Translations under genes and position numbers: made by a program
Notes under the pieces: model-generated
The model's input: the letters and a program-made list of their open reading frames with translations, nothing else
What the model was told of the DNA's origin: nothing
Database searches by the model: none
In this document: positions 1 through 6,402 of the stretch, piece after piece
How positions within the stretch are numbered: position 1 is the stretch's first letter
Layout of the letters: each line of letters begins with the position of its first letter
Origin: Leptolinea sp.
GTDB taxonomy: Bacteria > Chloroflexota > Anaerolineae > Anaerolineales > Anaerolineaceae
Assembly: GCA_022837205.1 (NCBI GenBank)
Contig: JALHEL010000175.1
Location: 1 to 7,464 of the forward strand
Reading direction: 5' to 3'
Length of the DNA: 7,464 bases

Positions 1-1677
1 GTATTTTTTGCTGAGTTTCAGATCCGAATATTCAAAAGTGGTATAGCTTAAACCGTGACCGAACGGGAATCGTACCGCCATTTTTTTCTTATCATAGTAT
101 CGATATCCGACATAGACGCCTTCGCGATATTCCACGACATCCCCTTCGCCCGGGAAATTCAGATAGGATGGGTTATCTTCCAACTGATACGGAAAAGATT
201 CGGCTAATTTTCCGCTCGGATTAACTTTACCGAACAAAACATCCACTTCGGCGCCTCCGACTGCCTGACCTCCCAAGTAGCATTCCAAAATAGCCGGTAT
301 CCGATCAGCCCATGGCATTTCGACCGGAGAACCATTATGTAAGACTACAACCGTATTGGGGTTGACTTTTGCAATTTCTTCAATTAATTCATTCTGGCAT
401 TTCGGCATTCGCATATGAATGCGATCATAACCCTCCGATTCAAAAGTTCCCGGTAAACCGACGAATAAGACAGCCACGTCGGATTTTTTCGCGACTTCAA
501 TTGCTTCTTGGAGTAATGTCGGATTTGTTTCATCCGTTTCATCATCATATCCTTGCGCATAGGTTACCTTTGTAATCTCTTCCGAGGCTTCCAAAGCGCC
601 GAGCAATTTGCTGACATTAATATGGGAACTCCCGCTTCCTTGAAAACGCGGTTTCTTAGCATAAGCGCCGATAAATGCAATCTTTTTCTGAGGAGAAAGA
701 GGCAGAATATTTCGATCATTCTTTAATAGTACGAAGGTTTCTCCGGCGATTTGGCGGGCGATTTGATGGTGTTTTTCACGATCAAAGACAGCGTTACGAT
801 CTCGGTTTTCCAGATAACGGAAAACAATGTTCAGTATTCTTTCAACCGCGCGATCCAAGATCTTTTCATCCAATTTTCCGCTTTTAACCGCCTCGACCAC
901 CAATTTATCGGTATATTCACCGCTCGCCGGCATCTCCAATTCCAGGCCTGCTTTTATCCCGGCGATATGGTCGTTTACCGCTCCCCAATCGGTCATGGTA
1001 AACCCGTCGAATCCCCATTCATCCCGTAAAACATCCGTCAGAGTGAATTTGTTTTCGCTGCTGTATACTCCGTTAATTTTGTTATAGGAGCACATTACCG
1101 TCCACGGTTTCCCCCTCGTGACCGCCCTTTCAAAATTTGCGAGATATATTTCGCGTATCGTTCGTTCATCCGCCCGGACATCAACAGCGAGCCGTCGTGT
1201 TTCCTGGTTATTCATCGCATAGTGTTTCAGTGAAGTCCCGATATTCTTGGATTGAACTCCGCGAATATAAGCTCCTGCCATTTCGCCGGAAAGAAACGGA
1301 TCTTCCGAAAAATATTCAAAATTGCGACCGCATAAGGGAGATCGTTTAATATTGGCTCCCGGTCCGAGAATAATCGCCACATCTTCCGCTTGGCATTCTT
1401 CTCCCAATGCTTCTCCCATTCGATAAATCAAATCACGGTCGAATGAGCTTGCCAAACCGGCTGCCGTAGGGAAACAAACAGCGATGATACTATCGTCATG
1501 GTCGGGATGCTCGGTCTTGGTAAGATCCTGTTTTCGCAACCCGTGCGGACCGTCGGAAACCATAATGGACGGAATGCCCAGTCGTTCGACAGATTTGGTA
1601 TGCCACATGGTTTTTCCGGAACATAAGCCTGCTTTTTCTTCAAGTGTCATTTGTGAAACGAGTTTTTTTACATCCAT
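1..1677 (-). CDS. GH3 family beta-glucosidase-type glycoside hydrolase (3' end cut by window edge)
   Basis: This frame stays open from an ATG at 1677 to the window edge (559 codons, no stop), so the C-terminus is missing. GH3 enzymes remove beta-linked glycosyl residues from the non-reducing end by a retaining mechanism. Visible family marks are SDGPHGLR (D42, substrate-binding Asp), GPGANIKRSPLCGRNFEY in the first barrel domain, LKHYAMNNQETRR (K151-H152), and MTDWG with D230 as the predicted nucleophile. The second alpha/beta domain carries ESEGYDR, with E415 as likely acid/base. PFGHGLSYTTFEYS near residue 545 marks entry into a fibronectin-III-like domain that is cut off. No PA14 insertion is seen between residues 340 and 410. 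There is no signal peptide, so it is probably cytoplasmic. The start is set by AAGGAG about 8 nt upstream. It lies 25 nt after the GH2 gene and is surely cotranscribed with it. Family assignment is firm. Sugar specificity (glucoside, xyloside or other) cannot be read from sequence. Confidence 0.93.
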   Translation of the reverse strand, partial: MDVKKLVSQMTLEEKAGLCSGKTMWHTKSVERLGIPSIMVSDGPHGLRKQDLTKTEHPDHDDSIIAVCFPTAAGLASSFDRDLIYRMGEALGEECQAEDVAIILGPGANIKRSPLCGRNFEYFSEDPFLSGEMAGAYIRGVQSKNIGTSLKHYAMNNQETRRLAVDVRADERTIREIYLANFERAVTRGKPWTVMCSYNKINGVYSSENKFTLTDVLRDEWGFDGFTMTDWGAVNDHIAGIKAGLELEMPASGEYTDKLVVEAVKSGKLDEKILDRAVERILNIVFRYLENRDRNAVFDREKHHQIARQIAGETFVLLKNDRNILPLSPQKKIAFIGAYAKKPRFQGSGSSHINVSKLLGALEASEEITKVTYAQGYDDETDETNPTLLQEAIEVAKKSDVAVLFVGLPGTFESEGYDRIHMRMPKCQNELIEEIAKVNPNTVVVLHNGSPVEMPWADRIPAILECYLGGQAVGGAEVDVLFGKVNPSGKLAESFPYQLEDNPSYLNFPGEGDVVEYREGVYVGYRYYDKKKMAVRFPFGHGLSYTTFEYSDLKLSKKY

Positions 1678-1702
1678 GAAATCATCTCCTTTTCTGAGTG
1701 TA

Positions 1703-3004
1703 TTAATATGCAATGTTGTAAACCGAGCGAACGTTTAAATTACTGAGCGTCCCTCTGAGAACTTTAATTCTTTTTTCTCCGGCATCCATATCAAACCAGT
1801 TATCCTCGAGTTTCAGATCGCCTTTTTCATTATCGATAAATACCCCTTTTGCATAAGCTTCCGAGCGCACGATGAGTTCCTCACCTTCGGCTTGAACGGT
1901 CAAATAGGGATTGAGGAAATGAAAATGCTTGGGTGCGCTGAGCAGAACGCTTGAATGTGAAATTTCTTTCCCCTCCACGAAAAGCGAAAAACTGATGTAG
2001 TCATCATAAGTGGAAAAATCCGGGAAGAGAATTTCATCCGTCTGTTTGGCTGTGAAAGGCGGGACAGTGACAGTTATTTTCCCTTGGTGACGAATCTGTG
2101 AATCATTGGATCGGTGAGACCAGATAATTTCGCTGTTCACTTCTTCCCGAGTATCGTTGGTAATATTAAAAACAACCGAATTCTTTACCGGAAAGATGCG
2201 TTCAGCATTGATATCCGGATAAATTGTATTCTCACCGGTTTCCAAGGCGTTTAATAAAACCGGAGCGAAAAAGCGCTTAGCGGCATAATGCAGTGCTTTC
2301 CACCGCCCGTAATAATCGATTGACGCCCAGGAGATCACCGGCCAGCAATCGTTTAAACTCCAAATAATTGTTCCCATGCAACAGTTGCGAATGCTTCGCC
2401 AATATTCCACTCCGTAGCGAATCGCCTCGGCTTGTAATAACTGTGAGGTATAAACCAGCGATTCGAAGTCCTTCGGATATAGAAAAGTCTGTTGAATATA
2501 TTTCATGATCTTGCCGTTTGCAGAGGCATTCCGTTGATGCTTTTCCATGATTCTCGAAAAAGCATTTAAATCTTCCGGCAAAGTGACGGTTTGAAGAGTT
2601 TGCAACGGCGGATAGGCTTGGAACCCAAATTCGGAGACATAACGAAAATAATACTTTCGATAATCAGAAAACGGCTTTTCTCCGTGCCAGACATCCCAGT
2701 AATGGACATCTCCGCGGGACGGATCCTGCGGGTCATCAAAACCGCCGCCGGAAGACGATGAGGAAGGCCAGTAAAATGTTTGCGGATCGTATTGCCTGAC
2801 CATATGCGGAATGATATATTCAAAAAGAGAGATATATTCACTGTGCTGTTTCGGAGTTTTGACCCATTGGTTTTTAGCCGCAAATTCTTCTATTTCATTA
2901 TTGCCGCACCATAAAGCCAGAGACGGATGATTTCGGATGCGGATGATATTATCGCGAAATTCTTCCCGCATATTCTGTTCGGATTTTTCATCCACCGAGT
3001 TCAT
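1703..3004 (-). CDS. C-terminal fragment of the GH2 beta-mannosidase (catalytic barrel plus C-terminal domains)
   Basis: This frame holds both catalytic residues: the acid/base Glu of LALWCGNNEIEE (codon 2894-2896) and the nucleophile Glu of YVSEFGFQAYPP (codon 2630-2632). It also has other beta-mannosidase marks: YWPSSSSSGG, GDVHYWDVWHGEKPFSDYRK, and MGTIIWSLNDCWPVISWASI followed by DYYGRWKALHYAAKRFF. The last 170 or so residues are beta-rich C-terminal domains. The given start is the first ATG near the lesion, 17 nt inside the upstream fragment. No Shine-Dalgarno precedes it, so translation would need reinitiation or frameshifting. The frame is open back to 3223, but codons upstream of about 2995 are the wrong frame over the N-terminal half (MKKISGVKVSAII...) and are not real protein. 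Genuine homology begins at the GAT codon at 2990-2992, giving about 429 residues. Confidence 0.8.
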   Translation of the reverse strand: MNSVDEKSEQNMREEFRDNIIRIRNHPSLALWCGNNEIEEFAAKNQWVKTPKQHSEYISLFEYIIPHMVRQYDPQTFYWPSSSSSGGGFDDPQDPSRGDVHYWDVWHGEKPFSDYRKYYFRYVSEFGFQAYPPLQTLQTVTLPEDLNAFSRIMEKHQRNASANGKIMKYIQQTFLYPKDFESLVYTSQLLQAEAIRYGVEYWRSIRNCCMGTIIWSLNDCWPVISWASIDYYGRWKALHYAAKRFFAPVLLNALETGENTIYPDINAERIFPVKNSVVFNITNDTREEVNSEIIWSHRSNDSQIRHQGKITVTVPPFTAKQTDEILFPDFSTYDDYISFSLFVEGKEISHSSVLLSAPKHFHFLNPYLTVQAEGEELIVRSEAYAKGVFIDNEKGDLKLEDNWFDMDAGEKRIKVLRGTLSNLNVRSVYNIAY

Positions 3005-4091
3005 CGCAGGTTTCATAAAAAGATTCAGGCGGATAAAACCCTCCTCCCCATACCCGAATGGTATTGAAATGGGCTTCCACGGCATTTTCCAATAAAGCCC
3101 TGGTTCGTTCCGGTGTGATTCGACTGAGAATATTATCTTCGGGGATATAATCCGCACCTTTTGCGAAAATATCGATTCCGTTAATATGATGGCAGAAACT
3201 TTCACCCCACTGATCTTTTTCACGACGGATCGTCAGAGTTCGTAAACCGATCCGTCTTTGCCAGGTATCCAATACTTTTCCTTCATATAATAATTCGGCA
3301 CTAACCCGATAAAGGGGTTGTCCTCCCAATTCATTCGGCCACCACAGTTCGGGATGATCGATAACAATCCGGTCGCTATCTGTGGCTGTTAAGATTTCTC
3401 CGGAAGGAGTCTCGACACTTATTCGGATTTCATAGGGAAGCTCATCCACCAAATCCAGTTCCGTATCAAAGGTTAAGATTACTTTTCCGTCTCGGTGCTC
3501 TTGACGAACATAAATATTGTCAAAACGGGCATGATCGATTCCGATCAACGAGATATCGCGCCAGATTCCCGCATCCGGCAGTCTCGGACCCCAATCCCAA
3601 CCAAACATATATTCGGCTTTCCGTAGATGAACGAATCCGCGCATGGCATCCCCCGAGCCTTCGTAAGGATCTTCTTCATAAGCTTTTCGAATAAATCGGG
3701 TGGGCGAAGAAAAAATTATTTCAATTTCATTTTGCCCGGAATGAAGCGATTCGGAGATATCAAATTCCCAGATGCGATGCATATTATTTGTTTCGGCGAT
3801 TTTCTCGCCGTTGATCAGAATTGTTCCTAACGTGTCCAATCCTTCGCAGCGCAGGAGCAATCGATCGGCATTCAACAGTTCATCGGGAATTTCGAAAGTA
3901 CGGGAAAACGAATAATCATATTCCATTAAAGGCAAGGCATTCATTTCATTGTCCCGATAAAAAGGGTCGTCCATTTTACCGGCGGCTAAAAGAGTACTGT
4001 AAACCGATCCGGGAATTGTTGCCGGTATTGTTTCCGATCGGTCAAGCCGTCTCATTGTCCAATCGCCGTTTAATGTGAATTGTTTTTTCAT
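2988..4091 (-). CDS. N-terminal fragment of the GH2 beta-mannosidase (367 aa)
   Basis: The fragment starts MKKQFTLNGDW. Residues about 5-185 form the GH2 sugar-binding jelly-roll domain, including RKAEYMFGWDWGPRLPDAG (157-175), a hallmark of the beta-mannosidase branch of GH2. Residues about 185-290 are the immunoglobulin-like domain. The (beta/alpha)8 barrel begins about residue 295 (GADYIPEDN, then IRVWGGGFYPPESFYETCDEL). Translation ends at TGA after DELGG. The open frame extends to a TTG at 4104-4106, but that TTGGAG is the ribosome-binding site itself, so the ATG at 4091 is preferred. The fragment lacks both catalytic glutamates and would be inactive alone. It starts 24 nt after the repressor gene stops. 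Confidence 0.85.
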   Translation of the reverse strand: MKKQFTLNGDWTMRRLDRSETIPATIPGSVYSTLLAAGKMDDPFYRDNEMNALPLMEYDYSFSRTFEIPDELLNADRLLLRCEGLDTLGTILINGEKIAETNNMHRIWEFDISESLHSGQNEIEIIFSSPTRFIRKAYEEDPYEGSGDAMRGFVHLRKAEYMFGWDWGPRLPDAGIWRDISLIGIDHARFDNIYVRQEHRDGKVILTFDTELDLVDELPYEIRISVETPSGEILTATDSDRIVIDHPELWWPNELGGQPLYRVSAELLYEGKVLDTWQRRIGLRTLTIRREKDQWGESFCHHINGIDIFAKGADYIPEDNILSRITPERTRALLENAVEAHFNTIRVWGGGFYPPESFYETCDELGG

Positions 4092-4100
4092 AAATATCGA

Positions 4101-4104
4101 CTCC
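4101..4104 (-). promoter_or_regulatory. Ribosome-binding site deciding the GH2 start
   Basis: On the minus strand GGAG lies 9 nt before the ATG at 4089-4091. An in-frame TTG at 4104-4106 overlaps this GGAG and would have no RBS of its own, so the ATG is the likely start. Confidence 0.75.
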
Positions 4105-4115
4105 AAAAAGCTTTT

Positions 4116-5123
4116 TTAAAGTTGTTGAACGGTCTCCCCTTCCAATAAATCTTGTTTCACTACCACACGATGTCTTTTATAAGTTCTCGGATTTTCGATT
4201 TGTTCGATTAATTCTTCGGCCGCTCTTTCCCCGATTGTTTCCGTATCTTGGTGCATTGTGGTGATGCGGGGACGTAAAATTTGAGAAAGGAAAATGCCGT
4301 CGTATCCGACGATGCTCATATCTTCGGGAACTTTCAGATGGTGTTGTTCCAGTTCATCCAAACCACCCAAAAGTGAGTAATCATCCGGGTAGAAAATGCA
4401 GGTCGGTCGTTCGGGCAGGGATAATAATTCGCGGGTGGCAATCTGACTGTGAAGCGGTTCGTGATATAAAGCGGGTTTAATAAAATACTTCGGAATCCTG
4501 ATTTGCTTTTCATTAAGAGTCCGGAAAAAGCTGTCTAATCGGATATGAGTTACTTCCGTCCCTTCGCCGTGGATGATTGCCAGTTTGCGATGCCCTTTTT
4601 GAATCACATAATTGGTCAATTCTTTCATCCCCGCCAGATTATCGGAAAGAATGGATGTGCAGGTCGGAAATTCGTAATCAATGGAAAGAGTGGGAATTTC
4701 ACTGCTGACCAATTCCGCCACTTCCGGATTTTTGAAGTTGACACATGCGATCATGACACCGTCATAATTTCGATGCCTGCAATGTTCCAGCAAACTTACG
4801 CGATTGCGGTTAATTTGATTGCTGATAAAGGTAATTACGTATCCGCGGCGATCCGCTTCGACTTTAAAGCTGTTTAGAATGGAGGAGAAAAATTCATGCG
4901 TTAAACCGCTGGCGGTTGCGTCGACAAAAAGGACGCCGATATTAAACGTCCGATTGGTCTTTAAGGCTCTCGCTATCGAGTTGGGAAAATATCCCATTTG
5001 TTCTGCGACATTTCGAATTTTTTCGGCGGTTTCCTTCCCAACATCGGTCGCATAATTTAATGATTTGCTGACGGTTGAAGGTGAATATCCACACGCTTGA
5101 GAAATGTCTTTAATAGACGTCAT
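4116..5123 (-). CDS. LacI-family transcriptional regulator
   Basis: This is a full-length 335-aa LacI/GalR-family repressor. The N-terminal helix-turn-helix is MTSIKDISQACGYSPSTVSK, with YSPSTVSKSLN as the recognition helix. It is followed by the hinge PNSIARALKTNRT (47-59), which has the hinge leucine L54 that in PurR and LacI inserts at a central CpG of the operator. Residues about 60-330 are a periplasmic-binding-protein-like effector domain: NIGVLFVDAT, DGVMIACVNF, R195 in HIRLDSFFRTL, FYPDDYSLLGGLDEL, and MSIVGYDGIFLSQILRPRIT. It would bind DNA as a dimer and respond to a sugar or sugar phosphate that cannot be named from sequence. It is the first gene of the unit continuing into GH2 (24-nt gap) and GH3, so these are its obvious targets. 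The start matches the family N-terminus, though the nearest purine-rich RBS (AAGGA at 5138-5142) is 14 nt away, longer than ideal. Confidence 0.93.
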   Translation of the reverse strand: MTSIKDISQACGYSPSTVSKSLNYATDVGKETAEKIRNVAEQMGYFPNSIARALKTNRTFNIGVLFVDATASGLTHEFFSSILNSFKVEADRRGYVITFISNQINRNRVSLLEHCRHRNYDGVMIACVNFKNPEVAELVSSEIPTLSIDYEFPTCTSILSDNLAGMKELTNYVIQKGHRKLAIIHGEGTEVTHIRLDSFFRTLNEKQIRIPKYFIKPALYHEPLHSQIATRELLSLPERPTCIFYPDDYSLLGGLDELEQHHLKVPEDMSIVGYDGIFLSQILRPRITTMHQDTETIGERAAEELIEQIENPRTYKRHRVVVKQDLLEGETVQQL

Positions 5124-5171
5124 CCGAAAATCTTTATCCTTATTCGATGATTTTCAGAACCAATTGTCTGA

Positions 5172-5187
5172 ACGAAATCGTTTTCGT
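5172..5187. promoter_or_regulatory. Predicted LacI-type operator (CG-centred palindrome)
   Basis: ACGAAATCGTTTTCGT is a 16-bp palindrome with 14 of 16 positions symmetric and a central CG. It contains the AAANCGNTTT core typical of LacI/GalR operators. It lies just downstream of the predicted -10 box, at about +1 to +16 of the repressor-GH2-GH3 unit, where a bound repressor would block transcription. It differs from the CcpA cre consensus (WTGNAANCGNWWNCA) at two symmetric positions, so catabolite repression is a weaker alternative reading. Assignment to this repressor is inferred from position and from L54 in its hinge. Confidence 0.6.
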
Positions 5188-5200
5188 AAAATCGATTATA
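5187..5200. promoter_or_regulatory. Second CG-centred palindrome overlapping the -10 box
   Basis: On the plus strand TAAAATCGATTATA has a perfect AATCGATT core and 12 of 14 symmetric positions. Its centre is 14 bp from that of the neighbouring operator. It matches the LacI-type AANCGNTT core and covers the TATAAT. Part of its symmetry could be a by-product of the -10 sequence, so it is a candidate only. Confidence 0.35.
5195..5200 (-). promoter_or_regulatory. Predicted sigma-70-type -10 box of the repressor-GH2-GH3 unit
   Basis: A perfect TATAAT occurs on the minus strand 71 nt upstream of the repressor start codon. The -35 region at normal spacing is only a T-run (about 5217-5224) with no TTGACA match. 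Upstream DNA (5211-5273) is very AT-rich with A/T tracts, which may act as an UP-like element. The start of transcription would be near 5188, giving a leader of about 65 nt. No riboswitch-like structure is evident in the leader. Confidence 0.55.
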
Positions 5201-5273
5201 CGACTTCATTTTGATAAAAAAAGTAATATTAAATCATGAATTTTATATGATAAATATCCTATTAAAGATATAT

Positions 5274-5311
5274 AAAAAAAGAGTATCGCTTGGACCGGCG
5301 ATACTCTTTTT
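5274..5311. terminator. Bidirectional-type intrinsic terminator after the Gfo/Idh gene
   Basis: GAGTATCGC (5281-5289) pairs perfectly with GCGATACTC (5298-5306) across an 8-nt loop. Seven A's on the left (T's on the minus strand) and five T's on the right flank the stem. On the minus strand this is a good rho-independent terminator 35 nt after the oxidoreductase stop. It separates the transporter/oxidoreductase unit from the promoter of the repressor unit. The right-hand T-run could also stop plus-strand transcripts, though no plus-strand gene reaches it. Confidence 0.85.
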
Positions 5312-5340
5312 CCTCTAGAAAGGGAGTTGATTTCCCTCCA

Positions 5341-6387
5341 TCAGTCCTGAACGACAGTCACCTTTTTCCCATTTTGAGCCGATTCTTCGGCTGCAAAGAT
5401 CACTTTCATCGCTTTCATTACTTCCCGTCCGGAAATGGCAGGGGGTGTATTGGTCAAAATGCAATTAACAAAGGTATCGATGACGCCGGTATTTGTCCTT
5501 GCGCCGGAAGTTTGTTCTTTGTTGGACGTCATCTGGTCCAAAATGTAATAGGCACGCCCGCCGTCTCTTTTTTCTACAATCAGAGAATACTTCGGATCAT
5601 CATAACAACGGATTACCCCATCCGTACCGTAAAGCACCGTCGAGTTATCTTCATCTCCGTAAAAAGTCCAACTGACATGAAGTGTTCCGATAATGCCTCC
5701 TCTGGTTTGATAGATGCAATAAGCGTTATCATCTACGGAAATCGGAGTCCCGTCCGGATATTTTTTATCCAACGTCCCTAACTGCGCGGTGACTTCGGTG
5801 ATCACATCTCCCGTCAGGAAGTGGATCAGATCCGTTTTATGGACTCCCAAATCAGCCATGGCTCCGAAAGCCGCTTTTGTTTTATCAAAAAACCAGGAAT
5901 TTTTCTGACCGGTCCAATTTTCCGGGCCGGGATGCCCGAAAGTGGTACGAAAAGTTAAAATTTTACCGATTTCTCCCGACTCAATCAGCTTCCGGGCTTT
6001 GACATGTGCTTTCGCCAGGCGTTGATTTTGCCCGATCATTAAGAATTTCCCGTTCCGTTCCGCCGCTTCAACCATTTTCTGGCAATCCTCCAAAGTTGTG
6101 GCCATCGGTTTTTCACAGAGAACATGAACACCGGCATTGAGTGCCTGGATGGAAATTTCCGCATGTGTGGTATTGGAAGTGCATACGCTCACCGCATCCA
6201 CACCGCTGTTTAACAACTCTTGGATCGTATTAAAGGCTTTTCCGCCGAATTTTTCCGCATAGCTTTCCGCACGCGCAGGAATTTCGTCAAAAAAGCCGAC
6301 GATATTGCAACTGGGGTTTTCCAAATATTCCGGTGCGTGACGAACTTCGGCTATTTTTCCGCATCCGATAATCCCGACATTTAACAT
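5341..6387 (-). CDS. Gfo/Idh/MocA-family NAD(P)-dependent oxidoreductase
   Basis: This is a complete 348-aa protein of the glucose-fructose oxidoreductase/inositol dehydrogenase/MocA family, which oxidises or reduces a sugar, polyol or glycoside hydroxyl using NAD(P). Residues 1-120 form the Rossmann domain with the GIIGCGKIA motif (5-13) and the family's CEKPMA (K93, P94). The C-terminal alpha/beta domain has GAMADLGVHKTDLIHFL, where D179 and H183 are the expected catalytic-site positions. Length is normal and no signal peptide is seen, so it is cytoplasmic. The strong RBS GGAGG (6398-6402) overlaps the stop codon of the permease gene, and the gap is 14 nt, so the two genes are almost certainly cotranscribed and coupled. 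That links its substrate to what the CUT2 transporter imports, perhaps inositol, a sugar or a small glycoside. The exact substrate cannot be decided. Confidence 0.93.
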   Translation of the reverse strand: MLNVGIIGCGKIAEVRHAPEYLENPSCNIVGFFDEIPARAESYAEKFGGKAFNTIQELLNSGVDAVSVCTSNTTHAEISIQALNAGVHVLCEKPMATTLEDCQKMVEAAERNGKFLMIGQNQRLAKAHVKARKLIESGEIGKILTFRTTFGHPGPENWTGQKNSWFFDKTKAAFGAMADLGVHKTDLIHFLTGDVITEVTAQLGTLDKKYPDGTPISVDDNAYCIYQTRGGIIGTLHVSWTFYGDEDNSTVLYGTDGVIRCYDDPKYSLIVEKRDGGRAYYILDQMTSNKEQTSGARTNTGVIDTFVNCILTNTPPAISGREVMKAMKVIFAAEESAQNGKKVTVVQD

Positions 6388-6397
6388 ATGGATTATT

Positions 6398-6402
6398 CCT
6401 CC
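6398..6402 (-). promoter_or_regulatory. RBS of the Gfo/Idh gene, overlapping the permease stop
   Basis: GGAGG on the minus strand, about 10 nt before the ATG at 6385-6387, shares a base with the TAG stop (6402-6404) of the upstream permease. This arrangement suggests translational coupling. Confidence 0.7.

Larger units (their letters stand above)
1703..4091 (-). pseudogene. GH2 beta-mannosidase-type gene, disrupted by an out-of-frame internal deletion
   Basis: Two overlapping minus-strand frames together encode one GH2 beta-mannosidase, an exo-enzyme releasing beta-D-mannose from the non-reducing ends of manno-oligosaccharides. The first frame (367 aa) stops at TGA 2988-2990 just after FYETCDELGG. 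The second frame resumes with DEKSEQNMREEF (GAT at 2990-2992) and runs to TAA at 1703. In intact relatives, such as human MANBA, DELG is followed by a stretch like IMIWQDFMFACALYP before the segment matching DEKSEQNMREE. Spacing to the conserved GNNE motif suggests about 16 codons are gone, a net loss near 47 nt and not a multiple of three. The two parts total about 796 aa, close to family length (roughly 810-870) once the missing piece is added. Neither half has further stops, so the lesion looks recent. Alternatives are an assembly error or strain variation. Loss of a core barrel strand makes normal activity unlikely even if both fragments are made. Confidence 0.85.

Noticed and set aside
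369..1738. Several plus-strand frames of 68-92 aa, and a 71-aa minus-strand frame at 1428-1643
   Set aside because: All lie within or across the GH3 coding frame, carry no family motifs and look like frame shadows.
3005..3223. Open extension of the C-terminal GH2 frame upstream (MKKISGVKVSAII...)
   Set aside because: It lies in the wrong frame over a clearly coding N-terminal GH2 region. Family homology starts only at about 2992.
4092..4106. Five-residue N-terminal extension of the GH2 gene from a TTG start
   Set aside because: The TTGGAG is the ribosome-binding site for the ATG at 4091, and the extension has no RBS of its own.
4545..5055. Plus-strand frames of 110 and 78 aa
   Set aside because: They are antisense shadows of the LacI-family regulator gene.
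5173..5187. CcpA cre site
   Set aside because: It matches the cre core but misses two conserved symmetric positions. The local LacI-type regulator is the simpler explanation.
5321..5337. Small hairpin AGGGA/TCCCT just after the oxidoreductase stop
   Set aside because: It has only 5 bp and no T-tract, and the strong terminator directly beyond explains the site.
5290..5781. 163-aa plus-strand frame
   Set aside because: It is antisense to the well-supported Gfo/Idh gene, starts inside the terminator loop, and has no RBS and no recognisable motif.
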